This document shows, one piece after another, positions 1-8,974 of a stretch of DNA of 64,000 nt. The position numbers were made by a program, and so were the translations under genes. The notes under the pieces were generated by a model. That model made no database searches, had not been told where the DNA came from, and saw nothing but the letters and a program-made list of their open reading frames with translations. The number at the start of each line of letters is the position of its first letter. Position 1 is the first letter of the stretch. Source of the stretch: DATLGB01 sp963740765 (GTDB lineage: Bacteria; Actinomycetota; Thermoleophilia; Solirubrobacterales; Solirubrobacteraceae); contig CAVUFN010000011.1 in NCBI GenBank assembly GCA_963740765.1, positions 1-64,000 on the forward strand. Direction: 5' to 3'.

Positions 1-850
1 GGACGCGATCAGGTCGGCGATGGCGGGTGCCTGGTCCTCCTGCAGGAAGTGCTTGCCCGGGAGGCGATGGATGCTGTCGACGCCTGCGGCACTGCGAGCG
101 AGCTCGCCGTGCACGTCGATCTTGAGCGCCGGGTCCTGCTCACCCCAGACGACCTGCACGGGGTAGCGCGTCGTTGCTCACGGCGGCGCGGTACTGCGCC
201 TGCTTGGCGGCGGTCCGCTCGAAGCCGCGCATGATCTTCAGAAAGGCGCGGCCGCCGTCCTGGCGCTTGAGCAGGTCGACGTAGGCGTCGAGCTCGGCGT
301 CGGCGACCATGCTGCGATTGCTGACGCCCTGGAGGCGCATAAGCAGGCGGAACGCAGGCTTGGACAATGACTTGAGGTACAGCTCGCCGACATGACGGCG
401 TGCGAAGGGCTCCATCGACCACGGCCGCTTGAAGTCGGCGACGTCGACGATCGTGTTGAGGATCGTGAGCGATCTGATGCGCTCGGGCATGATCGTCGCC
501 AGCTCGAAGCCGACGGGTCCGCCGATGTCGTGGACGACGAGGTGGAATTGGTCGATCGAGAGCGCATCGACCGCGGCGGCGCAATAGCTGCCGAGCCCCG
601 TCCACGTGTAATCGAAGTCCTCGGGCCGGGCGGCAAGACCCAGGCCGGGCAGGTCGAAGGCGACCCCGCGCAGGCCGCGGGCCGCGAGCTCGTCGAGGAC
701 CTTGCGGTACAGAAAGCACGACGTGGGAACGCCGTGCATGCACAGCACGGTCTCTCCGCTGCCGGCCTCGCGTACGAAGCCTTCAAGGCCGGCGGCCTCA
801 AAAGGGCGGCCCGCGGCGCGGTGGGCGGCGACGACATCGGCGCTGGTCAT
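1..850 (-). CDS. alpha/beta hydrolase, haloalkane dehalogenase-like (partial, frameshifted)
   Basis: Alpha/beta-hydrolase fold enzyme of the haloalkane dehalogenase / epoxide hydrolase branch. The oxyanion-hole motif HGVPTS lies near residue 40. The nucleophile elbow is VVHDIGG, so the nucleophile would be Asp, as in dehalogenases, not Ser. The first frame stops at 140 just after a conserved helix. The expected C-terminal part continues in another frame (VQVVWGEQDP with the acid residue, then GKHFLQED with the catalytic His) and runs off the left edge. One small indel near 150 therefore splits an otherwise well-preserved gene. Start ATG at 850. The substrate cannot be told from sequence. Confidence 0.75.
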
Positions 851-871
851 CGGTCAACGGTACCCGTGGCG

Positions 872-1129
872 TCAGGTGTCGCCGCGTCCTGGGCGCCCGC
901 CGAGCAGCCCGAGGTTCGAGACGACGAAGGGAATCATGAAGTTCGCCGCGCAGCGCACCCACGTCAACGTGCTGGCGTCGCCTCCGAGAATCACCGATCC
1001 CTGGTTGACGGCAGTCAACACAAGCCCGACGACCAACGCGATGCGGGTCGATCGCCGCAGGTGTTCGGTCCGCGCGCAATACGCGACGGCCTCGTTCAGT
1101 TGCTGAAGTCGCGATGAGGGCGACGGCAA
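872..1129 (-). CDS. NrtS-like small membrane protein
   Basis: An 85-residue protein with two hydrophobic helices separated by a short loop containing VNQGS. A basic N-terminal stretch (LRRSTRIALVVG) precedes the first helix. Size, the N-Q-G loop and the second helix ending in a proline-containing IPFVVSN segment match the NrtS family, small proteins annotated as nitrate/nitrite transporters. It lies 22 bases upstream of the hydrolase on the same strand and may be co-transcribed. The family call rests on pattern and length; transport function is inferred from family annotation. Confidence 0.6.
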   Translation of the reverse strand: MPSPSSRLQQLNEAVAYCARTEHLRRSTRIALVVGLVLTAVNQGSVILGGDASTLTWVRCAANFMIPFVVSNLGLLGGRPGRGDT

Positions 1130-1246
1130 GGTTGACGATCCTGACGGACGGGCTCGACTGCGGGCACCCCCTGCTTGGACCGCAGTGGCGCGGGAACGGT
1201 GCGCGGCGGGTGAATCGTTGCCGGCTGACGCGGGTCTGAGTGACCG

Positions 1247-2427
1247 ATGATCGGACTGACTCGACTTGCCGCAGTGGCGGCGATCGCCGGCGCGACCGTT
1301 GATCCTGACGCGCCTGCGGCGGCGGAAGCGGCACCACTTCGCCCGCTGACCACGCCGCCAGCGGCTTCGCCGGCACGCTCCAAGCTGCTCGAGGCCAGAC
1401 GGTGCGCTGGTGGATGTACGGCGGCGATGACCGGGTCAACCGCTATGTCGACGACGTCGTGGCTCCGGCGGCGCTCAAGCTCGGCGTCAGGATCAAGCGC
1501 GTGCCGATCATCGACACCGCGGATGCGCTGCAGCGTGTGGTCGCCGAACGGCGCGCCGGCAAGACGTCGGGCGGTGCGGTGGATCTGATCTGGATCAACG
1601 GCGAGAACTTCGCCGACGGCAAGCAGGCCGAGCTGTGGCGAAGCGACTGGGCCACCCGGCTTCCGAACGCCCGCCGCTACCTCGATCAGTCCGACCCGGC
1701 GATCAGGCGTGACTTCCAGGTACCGGTCGACGGGCAGGAGTCGCCGTGGCAGAAGGCCGCGTTCGTCTACGCCTACGACAGCGCAAAGACCCCGGCGCCC
1801 CCGGAGAACCTCGACGCCCTGCTGTCCTACGCGAAGGCACATCCCGGGCGCGTGACCTATCCCGCGCCGCCGGACTTCACCGGATCGGCGTTCGTGCGCC
1901 AGGTCGTCCAGGCCAAGGGCCAGGACGGCGGCTTCGCCTACCTCGAGCAGATCAAGCCCTACCTCTGGCGCGACGGGACGACCTACCCGAAGACCGAGGC
2001 GGAGCTCGACACGCTGTTCGGCAACGGCCAGGTCGACTTCGCCATGTCCTACGACGCCGCGTTCGTCGCGTCCGCGGTGCGCAAGGGGCAGTTTCCGGCA
2101 TCCGCGCGTCCGTTCGTGCTCGACGGCCGCTCGCTGCAGAACACGTCGTTCGTCGCGATCCCCGCCAACGCCGCGCACGCCGACGGCGCAGAGGTCGTGG
2201 CCAATCTGCTGCTCAGTCCCCGCCTGCAGGCGGCCAAGCTCGACCCGAAGTCGCTCGGCAACCCGACGGTGCTCGACGTCGGTCGTCTGGGCGCTCAACG
2301 GCGTCTGTTCGCACGGACCGCCGCAAACCGCTATCTGCTCGCAGACCTCGGCCAGACCATCGCCGAGATGCCCGCCTCAGCCGTCGCGCCGCTCGAGCGC
2401 CGCTGGACCCAGGAGATCCTGCGCTAG
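1247..2427 (+). CDS. ABC transporter substrate-binding lipoprotein, YnjB-like (frameshifted signal peptide)
   Basis: Periplasmic-type binding protein of the YnjB group (putative thiamine-type importer), first gene of an importer operon. The body reads from about 1312 to 2427 with typical features such as WRDGTTYPKTEAEL and a C-terminal helix ending RRWTQEIL. The signal peptide (MIGLTRLAAVAAIAG) starts at ATG 1247 in a different frame. The in-frame codons upstream of the body read ACGGGSGTT, a plausible lipobox Cys and linker. A small indel at about 1300-1315 therefore separates signal and mature parts; the length 1247-2427 is not a multiple of three. The alternative GTG start at 1402 would give a protein without a signal. 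The permease gene follows immediately. Confidence 0.75.
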
Positions 2428-3258
2428 ATGTCGGCGGTGCCGCTTCGAGGTCGCGCCACCCGCGATCGGCTGATGCTGGCCCCTGCCGTGCTGGTGGTGG
2501 TCGTGCTGTTCGGCGGCGCGATGGCCGGCGCGGTGCGGACGAGCCTGACGCCGCTCGGCGGCGACGCCAGCGCCAGTGCGTGGACGACGCTGTGGCACGA
2601 CTCCGGGTTTCGCGACGCCGTCGCCTTCACGCTGAGAACCGCGGTGTTGAGCACCGCCGTGGCTGCCCTCGTCGCCGTGCTCGTCGCACTCTCCGCGCGG
2701 CGCAGCAGCACCGCGGTGCGGGCGCTGCTCGCGGCCCCGGTTCCGGTGCCGCACCTGCTGGTGGCGACCGTCGCGGTGCTCTGGCTGGCGCCCGGTGGGC
2801 TTGCCGAGCGCATCCTTGGCGGTCTGCCCATCGACTTCGTCCACGACCGCGCCGGCGCCGGGATCGTGCTCGTCTACGTCTACAAGGAGGTCCCGTTCCT
2901 GGTCGTGCTCATGCTCGCGGCGATGGGGCAGGGCTACCGCGAACGCGACGAGGCGGCGGCCGCGGTCGGCGTCTCACCAGCGCAACGACTGCGGTGGGTG
3001 CTGTGGCCGACGATCCGCGGACCGCTGGTGGTCGGGTGCATCGTCGTGTTCGCGTACGTCGCCGGCGCTTTCGAGGTCCCGCTGGCCGTCGGGCCGTCAT
3101 ACCCGCCGACCGTCGCCGAGTACGCGTTGCGTAGCTCCGACGCGGACCTGATCTCCGGACCGAGCGTCGCCGCGGCGGCGCTGCTGGTGAGCGCGGCGGT
3201 GTCGATCGTGCTCGCGGCGCTCGCCGTACGCGCGGCAAAGGACCCGCAAGGTGTCTAG
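2428..3258 (+). CDS. ABC transporter permease (YnjC-type, first half)
   Basis: 276-residue integral membrane permease with about six hydrophobic segments. The cytoplasmic EAA loop that docks on the ATPase is visible as EAAAAVGVSPAQRLRW near residue 170. It begins at the base after the stop of the binding-protein gene and overlaps the next permease by 8 bases, so the genes are translationally coupled. The operon order (binding protein, permease, permease, ATPase) is like ynjBCD of enterobacteria, except that the permease is in two chains here. The substrate is probably a small organic molecule; thiamine is only a family-level guess, and I found no TPP riboswitch upstream. Confidence 0.85.
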   Translation: MSAVPLRGRATRDRLMLAPAVLVVVVLFGGAMAGAVRTSLTPLGGDASASAWTTLWHDSGFRDAVAFTLRTAVLSTAVAALVAVLVALSARRSSTAVRALLAAPVPVPHLLVATVAVLWLAPGGLAERILGGLPIDFVHDRAGAGIVLVYVYKEVPFLVVLMLAAMGQGYRERDEAAAAVGVSPAQRLRWVLWPTIRGPLVVGCIVVFAYVAGAFEVPLAVGPSYPPTVAEYALRSSDADLISGPSVAAAALLVSAAVSIVLAALAVRAAKDPQGV

Positions 3259-4018
3259 GCGAGTCCCTCGGCCCGGCTCTGCACTGCTCGCCGGCGTCGC
3301 GATCGTGGCACCGCTGCTGGCGCTCGTGGTGCGAGCTTTTGCCGACGAGTGGCGCTCACCAGCGCTGTGGCCCCAGCGGCTCGGGCTGCGCGGAGTCCGC
3401 ATCGCGCTTGGCTCGGAGACGGGTGCGGCGTTCGTCAACTCCGCCGAAGTGGCGCTCCTGACGGTGATCGTCGCGCTCGCGATCGCGTGGCCGGCCGCGC
3501 GGGTGCTCGGCGAGCGGCGCCTGCGCCATCCCGCGCCGGTGTTCCTGCTGCTGGCGATGCCGCTGCTGGTCCCGAGCTACGCGGTCGGAACGGGTCTGAC
3601 GGAGTGGTTCATCCGCCTGGGTCTCGACGGCACCACCCCGGGCCTGGTGGCCGCCCACCTCACCGCCGTCCTTCCGTACGTGACCCTCGTCCTCCTCGCC
3701 GGGTTCGGGCCGCGGCTGACCGCGATCGAGGAGATGGGAAGCGTCAGCGGACTGTCACCGCTGCGACGGCTGCGCTGGGTGACGATCCCCGCCGCCGCCC
3801 CGACCGTCGCCGCCGCGGCGCTGCTGGGGTTCCTGGTGTCCTGGAGCGACTACGGGTCGAGCCTGGCCATCGGCGCCGGGCGACCGATGCTGCCCGTTGT
3901 CCTGCTGCCGTTCGTCGGCAGCGACCCGCAGGTCGCCGCCACGCTTGCTCTCGTGTTCCTGGCTCCGGCGATCGCCGCCCTGGTGTTCACCATTCGCGCC
4001 GGAAGGCAGCCGCTGTGA
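3251..4018 (+). CDS. ABC transporter permease (second)
   Basis: 255-residue permease with about six membrane helices. Its EAA-like loop, EEMGSVSGLSPLRRLRW, lies near residue 160 and pairs with the previous permease to form the channel. It starts at GTG 3251 inside the end of the upstream permease and ends in a GTGA overlap with the ATPase gene at 4015. Tight coupling and similar architecture indicate a heterodimeric permease of one importer. Confidence 0.85.
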   Translation: MSRRVPRPGSALLAGVAIVAPLLALVVRAFADEWRSPALWPQRLGLRGVRIALGSETGAAFVNSAEVALLTVIVALAIAWPAARVLGERRLRHPAPVFLLLAMPLLVPSYAVGTGLTEWFIRLGLDGTTPGLVAAHLTAVLPYVTLVLLAGFGPRLTAIEEMGSVSGLSPLRRLRWVTIPAAAPTVAAAALLGFLVSWSDYGSSLAIGAGRPMLPVVLLPFVGSDPQVAATLALVFLAPAIAALVFTIRAGRQPL

Positions 4019-5008
4019 GCCGTCACGGACTGCGCTGCGCCGACATCGTCGCCTCCCCCGGAGGTGCTGGCCCGATCCTGCGCGGATTGTCGCTGCACGT
4101 CTCGCCGGGGACGCGCACCGCGCTTGTCGGCCCGTCCGGAGCGGGCAAGACGACGCTGCTGCGCGCCGTCGCCGGTCTGGAGCCGCTGGCGGGCGGCCAG
4201 ATCCACCTCGGCGAGACCCGCATCGACGGCTTGGCACCGCACCGGCGGGGCATCGCCGTCGTGTTCCAGGAACCTCGCCTGCTCGGACATCTCGATGTGC
4301 TCGACAACATCGCTCTTCCGCTGCGCGCCACCGGCGTGCGCAAGGCCGGAGCGCCGCCGGGTGGCGGCGGCACACCTCGAGGAGGTCGGTCTGGCCGCGC
4401 TCGCGCAGCGGCGGGTGCAAGGCCTGTCGGGCGGCGAGCAGCAGCGCATCGCGCTGGCCCGCGCCCTGACGGCCTCGCCGCAGCTGCTGCTCCTCGACGA
4501 GCCGCTCGGGGCGCTGGACCCCAATCGCCGCGGCGCACTCCGCCGGCTGATCCGCACCATCCAGCGCGACCGCGAGCTGACGACGGTCATCGTCACCCAC
4601 GACCGCAGCGAGGCGGCCGAACTCGGCGACACCATCGCCCTGATGCTCGAGGGCCGCATCGTGCAACACGACGAACCGCGCGGCCTCTTCGAGCGGCCGG
4701 TCAGCGCCGCCGTCGCCCGCTTCTTCGGAGCGACCAACCTCCTGCCCGACGGCGACGCGACGCTCGCCATCCGCCCCGAGCATGTCGTCCTGACCGATAA
4801 CGACGACGGCGAGCTGCGCGGACGCGTGATCGAGACCGTGTACGCCGGCGACCACGTGCGCGTCGTCGTCGATTGCGACGGGCGATCGATCACCGCTCAC
4901 GTCGCGCCACACGACACCCCGCGCGTCGGAGACGACGTCGGCATCGCGCTGCCGGGCGAACGGCTCTGGCGCGTCCCGCCCCGCAGCGCCGGCCACGGGC
5001 AGGTCTGA
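4015..5008 (+). CDS. ABC transporter ATP-binding protein (one frameshift)
   Basis: Nucleotide-binding subunit of the importer. The first segment (GTG 4015) carries Walker A GPSGAGKTT and the Q-loop FQEPRLL. After about 4345 the reading continues in another frame with signature LSGGEQQR, Walker B LLLLDEPLGALD and the H-loop VTHD, then a C-terminal regulatory segment with AIRPEHVVL. The two parts join between VRKAGA and ERRRVAAAHLEEVGL, so one base is extra (994 nt in all). All catalytic motifs survive across the two frames, which suggests a sequence error rather than decay. The GTGA overlap with the permease supports the start. Confidence 0.85.
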
Positions 5009-5015
5009 GCCGGCG

Positions 5016-5453
5016 TCAACCGCCGGCCGCAAGCGGCGCCGACCACGCGACGCGGACTGCCTCGCAGGCCCGGTCACGGTCACCGCCGGTGCCCCGCGCA
5101 ACGCGCTGACCCGCCGCGTCGTAGAGCTCGGCGATCCAGCGGGCGGACGCACGCGCCAGACGCCGCCTCCGCACCCGCATCACTGGGAGCTTGTCGCCGG
5201 CGACGAGAGCCGCCAGGACGCCGAGGCGGTCCAGCCGCGCGAGCCGATCCGCGCCGCCGATCGCCCGCCCACCGATCACGACCTGTGGCACCGTCCAGCC
5301 GCCCGTCCGGGCCTGCATCTGCTCGCGAAAGCCGTGCACACCGTCGCCATTGACGATGTCGTGCGCGATGCCGCGCCGTTGCAGGAGCGCAAGCGCCCGC
5401 GTGCAGTGCGGGCATCCGCTGAGGACATGGACGGTGACGGTGACAGAGGGCAT
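5016..5453 (-). CDS. glutaredoxin-like protein with C-terminal extension
   Basis: Thioredoxin-fold glutaredoxin. The redox motif CPHC lies near residues 14-17, and the cis-proline loop TVPQVVIGGRAIGG near 53-66 is the glutathione-binding region of the family. The usual domain ends near residue 85. About 60 further basic residues follow (RVRRRRLARASARW and on), with no domain I recognise. It is divergent from the universal stress protein gene at 5545, and both sit beside a flavin disulfide reductase, so the neighbourhood looks like thiol redox or stress defence. It converges with the importer operon with 7 bases between them. Confidence 0.8.
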   Translation of the reverse strand: MPSVTVTVHVLSGCPHCTRALALLQRRGIAHDIVNGDGVHGFREQMQARTGGWTVPQVVIGGRAIGGADRLARLDRLGVLAALVAGDKLPVMRVRRRRLARASARWIAELYDAAGQRVARGTGGDRDRACEAVRVAWSAPLAAGG

Positions 5454-5544
5454 CGCGGCTTGGACCCGGATCGCTCGGCGAACGGTTCACCACCGCGACG
5501 CAAGCGCCCGCGAATCGATTGGTCGGCCGGCGGGTCAGACGCCT

Positions 5545-6039
5545 ATGGCTGATCGCCGTCACACCCTGGTGCTCTGCGACCGGTCCCGTGACGCCGCCGG
5601 CGCCCTGCGCGAAGCCGCCCGGCTGACTCGCGCCGGAGGCGGGGCGCTCACCGTTGTGGCGCTGGCCGGCCACCAGCGCCAGGCAATCGGCTGCAGCGTC
5701 GGCGCCAACGCCTGGAATCGCGAGATGGACGACCTCGCCCAGGAGGAGCTCGCCGCAGCCCGAGCGGTGCTCAGCGAGGAGCACTGCACCGGCCACCTGA
5801 TGGTCGCGGAGGGCGCCGGCGCCGCCGGGCTGGCCGACGTCGCCCGGACGATCGGGGCAGACCTCATCGTCGCGCCGGGGCACGGACTCTCCGGGCGCCG
5901 CTTCGCCAGGGCGGTCCGCCGGCGCACATCGGCAGAGGTCGTGGTCGTAGCGCGAGCGGCTGAGGAAGCGCCTGAACCGTTCACGCGGTCGCCTGGGTCG
6001 AACCGCCGTGCTCACCGAAACCGCTCACCGCGACCATGA
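5545..6039 (+). CDS. universal stress protein (UspA family)
   Basis: About 164 residues with the UspA alpha/beta fold: N-terminal strand HTLVLCDRS, central IGADLIVAPGHG, and C-terminal strand AEVVVVARA. The ATP-binding loop GxxGx9G(S/T) is recognisable but degenerate around GHGLSGRRFARAVRRR. ATG 5545 is chosen because the upstream in-frame sequence does not resemble the family. The stop overlaps the next start as ATGA at 6036-6039, so it is coupled to the disulfide reductase. The role in stress is inferred from family only. Confidence 0.75.
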   Translation: MADRRHTLVLCDRSRDAAGALREAARLTRAGGGALTVVALAGHQRQAIGCSVGANAWNREMDDLAQEELAAARAVLSEEHCTGHLMVAEGAGAAGLADVARTIGADLIVAPGHGLSGRRFARAVRRRTSAEVVVVARAAEEAPEPFTRSPGSNRRAHRNRSPRP

Positions 6040-7490
6040 GTGACCGCTACGACCTGGTGGTCCTCGGCGGAGGCACCGCCGGGCTGGTGTCAGCGTTCAT
6101 CGCCGCGGGCATGGGCGCGCGGGTAGCGCTGATCGAGCGAGAGCGCACCGGCGGCGACTGCCTGTGGACCGGGTGCGTGCCGAGCAAGAGCCTGCTCGCC
6201 AGCGCGCACCTCGCGCACCGCATGCGCCACGCCGACCGCGTCGGGCTCGCGCCGGTGGAGCCGAAGGTCGACTTCGCTCGCGTCATGGACCGCGTGCACG
6301 CGACGATCGCCGAGATCGAGCCGCATGACTCCCCGGCGCGGCTGCGCGCGGCCGGCGTCGAGGTCATCGAGGCTGACGGCCAGTTCATCGACGCGCGCAC
6401 GCTCGAGGCGGCCGGCCGCCGGTTGCGCTTCACGTCGGCGATCGTGGCCACCGGGTCGCAGCCCGCGATACCGCCCGTTCCGGGGCTCGGCGGCGATGAC
6501 GTGTTCACGACCGAGGACATCTGGCGCCTTCGCCGGCTGCCGGCGCGGCTGGTGATCCTCGGGGGCGGGCCCATCGGTTGCGAGCTCGGGCAGGCCTTCG
6601 CCCGCCTCGGCGCACAGGTGACGATCGTCGAGCTCGCCGATCGGCTGCTGCTCAAGGAGGAGCCCGACGCCGGAGCGCTCGTCGCCAAGAGCCTCTCCGC
6701 AGACGGGGTCGACATCCGCCTCGGCACACGCGCCGTCGAACTGCGTCGTCCCGAGGATGCGCCCAAGCACCTGATCGTCGACCGCGGCGACAGTCGACAG
6801 CAGATCGAGTTCGACGCCATCCTCGTCGTCGCCGGCCGAGAGCCCCGTACCGAGGCTGCCGGGCTGCAGGCCGCCGGCGTCGGCCTCGACGAGCGCGGCG
6901 CCGTCGTCGTCGACGAGCGCCTGCGCACCAACGTCCCGCGCATCTACGCCGCCGGCGACGTGACCGCGCTCCTGCCCTTCACCCACGTCGCGGCGCACCA
7001 CGCACGCGTCGCGAGCATCAACGCGCTGCTGGGCCTGCGCCGCACGATCGACCAGACGATCCCCTGGGTCACCTTCACCGACCCCGAGGTCGCCCACGTC
7101 GGGCTCACCGAGGCCCAGGCCAAAGAGCGCTACGGCGACCGCGCGATCACTGCACGCAGCGACTACGCCACGCTCGACCGCGCCATCACCGAAGGCGAGA
7201 ACACAGGCTTCGCATTGTTGGTCGGCGATCCCAAGCGCCGCCTCGTCGGTGCGACGATCGCCGGCCCCGGCGCGGGTGAGGCCATCGCTGAGATGACTGC
7301 GCACATCAAGGCCGGCAACCGCATCGATGCAGTGTCCACGACGGTTCACGCCTATCCGACCCTCGCCGAGGGCCCGTCGCGAGCCGCCGACGAGCACCTC
7401 AGGGCGCGCTACGCAGCGCCGCGCTATCGGGCTCTCGTCCGACCGGTGCTGGCTGCGCGCGCGGCGCTCGCGCGGCGAGGCGGCCGCTGA
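6036..7490 (+). CDS. pyridine nucleotide-disulfide oxidoreductase, mercuric reductase-like
   Basis: 484-residue class I flavoprotein disulfide reductase. FAD-binding GGGTAG is at the N-terminus, the redox pair is in GGDCLWTGCVPSK, the NAD(P)H-binding motif is GGGPIGCELGQAF, and the C-terminal catalytic His-Glu lies in HAYPTLAEGPS. The N-terminal NmerA domain and the C-terminal vicinal cysteines of true MerA are absent, so mercury reduction is unlikely. It fits the broad group annotated as mercuric reductase or dihydrolipoamide dehydrogenase homologues. It is coupled to a universal stress protein gene and lies beside a glutaredoxin. Confidence 0.85.
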   Translation: MSDRYDLVVLGGGTAGLVSAFIAAGMGARVALIERERTGGDCLWTGCVPSKSLLASAHLAHRMRHADRVGLAPVEPKVDFARVMDRVHATIAEIEPHDSPARLRAAGVEVIEADGQFIDARTLEAAGRRLRFTSAIVATGSQPAIPPVPGLGGDDVFTTEDIWRLRRLPARLVILGGGPIGCELGQAFARLGAQVTIVELADRLLLKEEPDAGALVAKSLSADGVDIRLGTRAVELRRPEDAPKHLIVDRGDSRQQIEFDAILVVAGREPRTEAAGLQAAGVGLDERGAVVVDERLRTNVPRIYAAGDVTALLPFTHVAAHHARVASINALLGLRRTIDQTIPWVTFTDPEVAHVGLTEAQAKERYGDRAITARSDYATLDRAITEGENTGFALLVGDPKRRLVGATIAGPGAGEAIAEMTAHIKAGNRIDAVSTTVHAYPTLAEGPSRAADEHLRARYAAPRYRALVRPVLAARAALARRGGR

Positions 7491-7508
7491 CGCTCGTCAG
7501 GATCGCTG

Positions 7509-7763
7509 ATGACTGTCACTGCGACCTTCAACGGCGAGAGGATCGCGACGAGCGACGACGCGTGTCTGTGGAAGGGGCTGGCGAACTACTGGACCGTCGA
7601 GGTGGATGGGGTTCGCGCCAGGAACGCCGCGTGGGGATACCGCCACCCGTCGCCGCTCGCGCGGCGCGTGAAGGGACGCATCGCGTTCTGGGGCGGCGTC
7701 GAGGTGCGAGCCGTGGCGCCGGGTCAGGTCGGCGCCCGTGCCAGCACGCACAGCGTCGGATAG
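7509..7763 (+). CDS. DUF427 protein, internally shortened
   Basis: 84 residues. The start (VTATFNGERIATSDD) and the end (CLWKGLANYWTVEVDG, then AAWGYRHPSP and RIAFWGGVEV) both match DUF427, whose members usually carry about 30 more residues between these parts. Here the two conserved parts are joined directly, as though an in-frame deletion removed the middle. The last 13 residues overlap the 3' end of the convergent methyltransferase gene and are probably not conserved. Function of the family is not established. Confidence 0.6.
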   Translation: MTVTATFNGERIATSDDACLWKGLANYWTVEVDGVRARNAAWGYRHPSPLARRVKGRIAFWGGVEVRAVAPGQVGARASTHSVG

Positions 7764-8359
7764 CCGCGCAGGTTCCATCGCGCCTCGGCGATCTCGAAGC
7801 CCGCGAGCTCGAGCGCCGGTCGCACGTCGCGCGCGCGCAGGCCGGCGTAGCGGTGCGGTCGCCAAGCGGCCAGGCGGTCCAGTGCACGGGCCAGCGGGCG
7901 AGCCGGACCGCGCGGCGGGATGGCCGGCGTGAGCGTCACGAGGCGCCCGCCGGGGCGCAGGACACGCCGCAGCTCGGCGAGGGCGACCGGCACATCGTCG
8001 ATCGCCAGCAGCTGCAGGACGTAGGAGGCGACGGCGGCGTCGAAGCGGGAGTCGGCGAACGGCAGGTCGCGTGCGTCGGCCTTCTGCGTCGACCAGCCCT
8101 GGGGTAGGGCCGGGACGCGGGAGAGCATCGCTGCGGACTGGTCGATGCCGATCACCTGCCGCGGGCGATCGGGGCGGCCTGCGAGCTGACGGAGCACCTC
8201 GCCGGTCCCGGTGGCGACGTCGAGCAGGCGCTCGTGATGCTGCGGGCGCAGCAGTTCGAGCGCGCTCGCGACGGCGGAGCGCTCGAGCCACAGCTGCCGG
8301 TCGTAGTGGCGGCTGAGCTCGTCCCACGTCTCCAGCATCCCACCGTCACGCCTGGGCAT
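7724..8359 (-). CDS. class I SAM-dependent methyltransferase
   Basis: About 211 residues, UbiE/COQ5-like. Motif I is LLDVATGTGEVL (SAM binding), acidic loop VIGIDQSAAML, motif II region LPFADSRFDAAVAS, and LRRVLRPGGRLVTLTP after it. Start ATG 8359 is chosen because the sequence just upstream does not belong to this fold; ATG 8338 is possible. It is the last gene of a leftward operon with a radical SAM enzyme and two CDP-alcohol phosphotransferases, so its substrate may be the lipid or head group they make. That link is inferred from gene order. Confidence 0.8.
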   Translation of the reverse strand: MPRRDGGMLETWDELSRHYDRQLWLERSAVASALELLRPQHHERLLDVATGTGEVLRQLAGRPDRPRQVIGIDQSAAMLSRVPALPQGWSTQKADARDLPFADSRFDAAVASYVLQLLAIDDVPVALAELRRVLRPGGRLVTLTPAIPPRGPARPLARALDRLAAWRPHRYAGLRARDVRPALELAGFEIAEARWNLRGYPTLCVLARAPT

Positions 8360-8376
8360 CGTCGGCGGTCTCCGTT

Positions 8377-8974
8377 CTAGACCAGTGTCCGGACAGCCAG
8401 CGCGACGCGCTGGCCCACAGTGATCATGACCAGCGCTGCGAAGATCCAGACGATCGTCGCGGCATGCGCGGGCAGGAGGCAGATGGCGGCATAGGCCAGG
8501 ATCGTCTCGGTTCCCTCGGTCAACCCGGCGGTGAAGCGCAGCGAGCGCTCGTCCCCGAGGTCCAGACCGCGCTTCTCGATCAGCGACGCGAAGCTCAGCA
8601 GCGCGATGTTGTTGAGCAGGTAGGCGGCGAGCAGGACCGTCGCGGCCAGGCGAGCGTCGGGGATCGCGATCGCGACCGCCACGACGAAGCCCGCGTAGAC
8701 GACGAAGTCGGCGAGGAAGTCGAGCATCCCGCCGAGGTCCGAGGCGCGAGTGCGGCGGGCGATCGCGCCATCCAATCCGTCCAAGCGTGCGGTTGGCCAG
8801 CCACAGGACCAACGCCACGCCCCAGGCGCCGAGCGCCGCGGCGACGCAGGCACCGATGCCGACCGCGAGCCCGACCCCGGTGACCGCGCCGGCGCTGATG
8901 CCCGCGCCGGCGGCGCCCGCGGCGACTCGGCCGATCGCCGGGGCGTACAGCGCGCGGGCTCGCTGGTCGAGCAT
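8377..8974 (-). CDS. CDP-alcohol phosphatidyltransferase (one frameshift)
   Basis: Membrane enzyme that transfers a phospho-alcohol from a CDP-activated lipid or alcohol. The N-terminal helices (from ATG 8974) and the rest (8377 to about 8790) are in different frames; 598 nt shows a one-base discrepancy. Joined, they give the family signature D-x2-DG-x2-AR-x7-G-x3-D-x3-D as DGLDGAIARR...GGMLDFLADF, with all four Asp present, followed by hydrophobic helices. The start overlaps the upstream gene's stop as TGATG (8972-8976), indicating coupling to the second phosphotransferase. The product is unknown. Confidence 0.8.

Noticed and set aside
1130..1311. TPP riboswitch upstream of the YnjB-type importer
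   Set aside because: Neither a CTGAGA core nor the ACCTGAT block with correct spacing is present.
6036..7490. Mercury resistance (MerA)
   Set aside because: No NmerA domain, no C-terminal vicinal cysteines and no other mer genes nearby.
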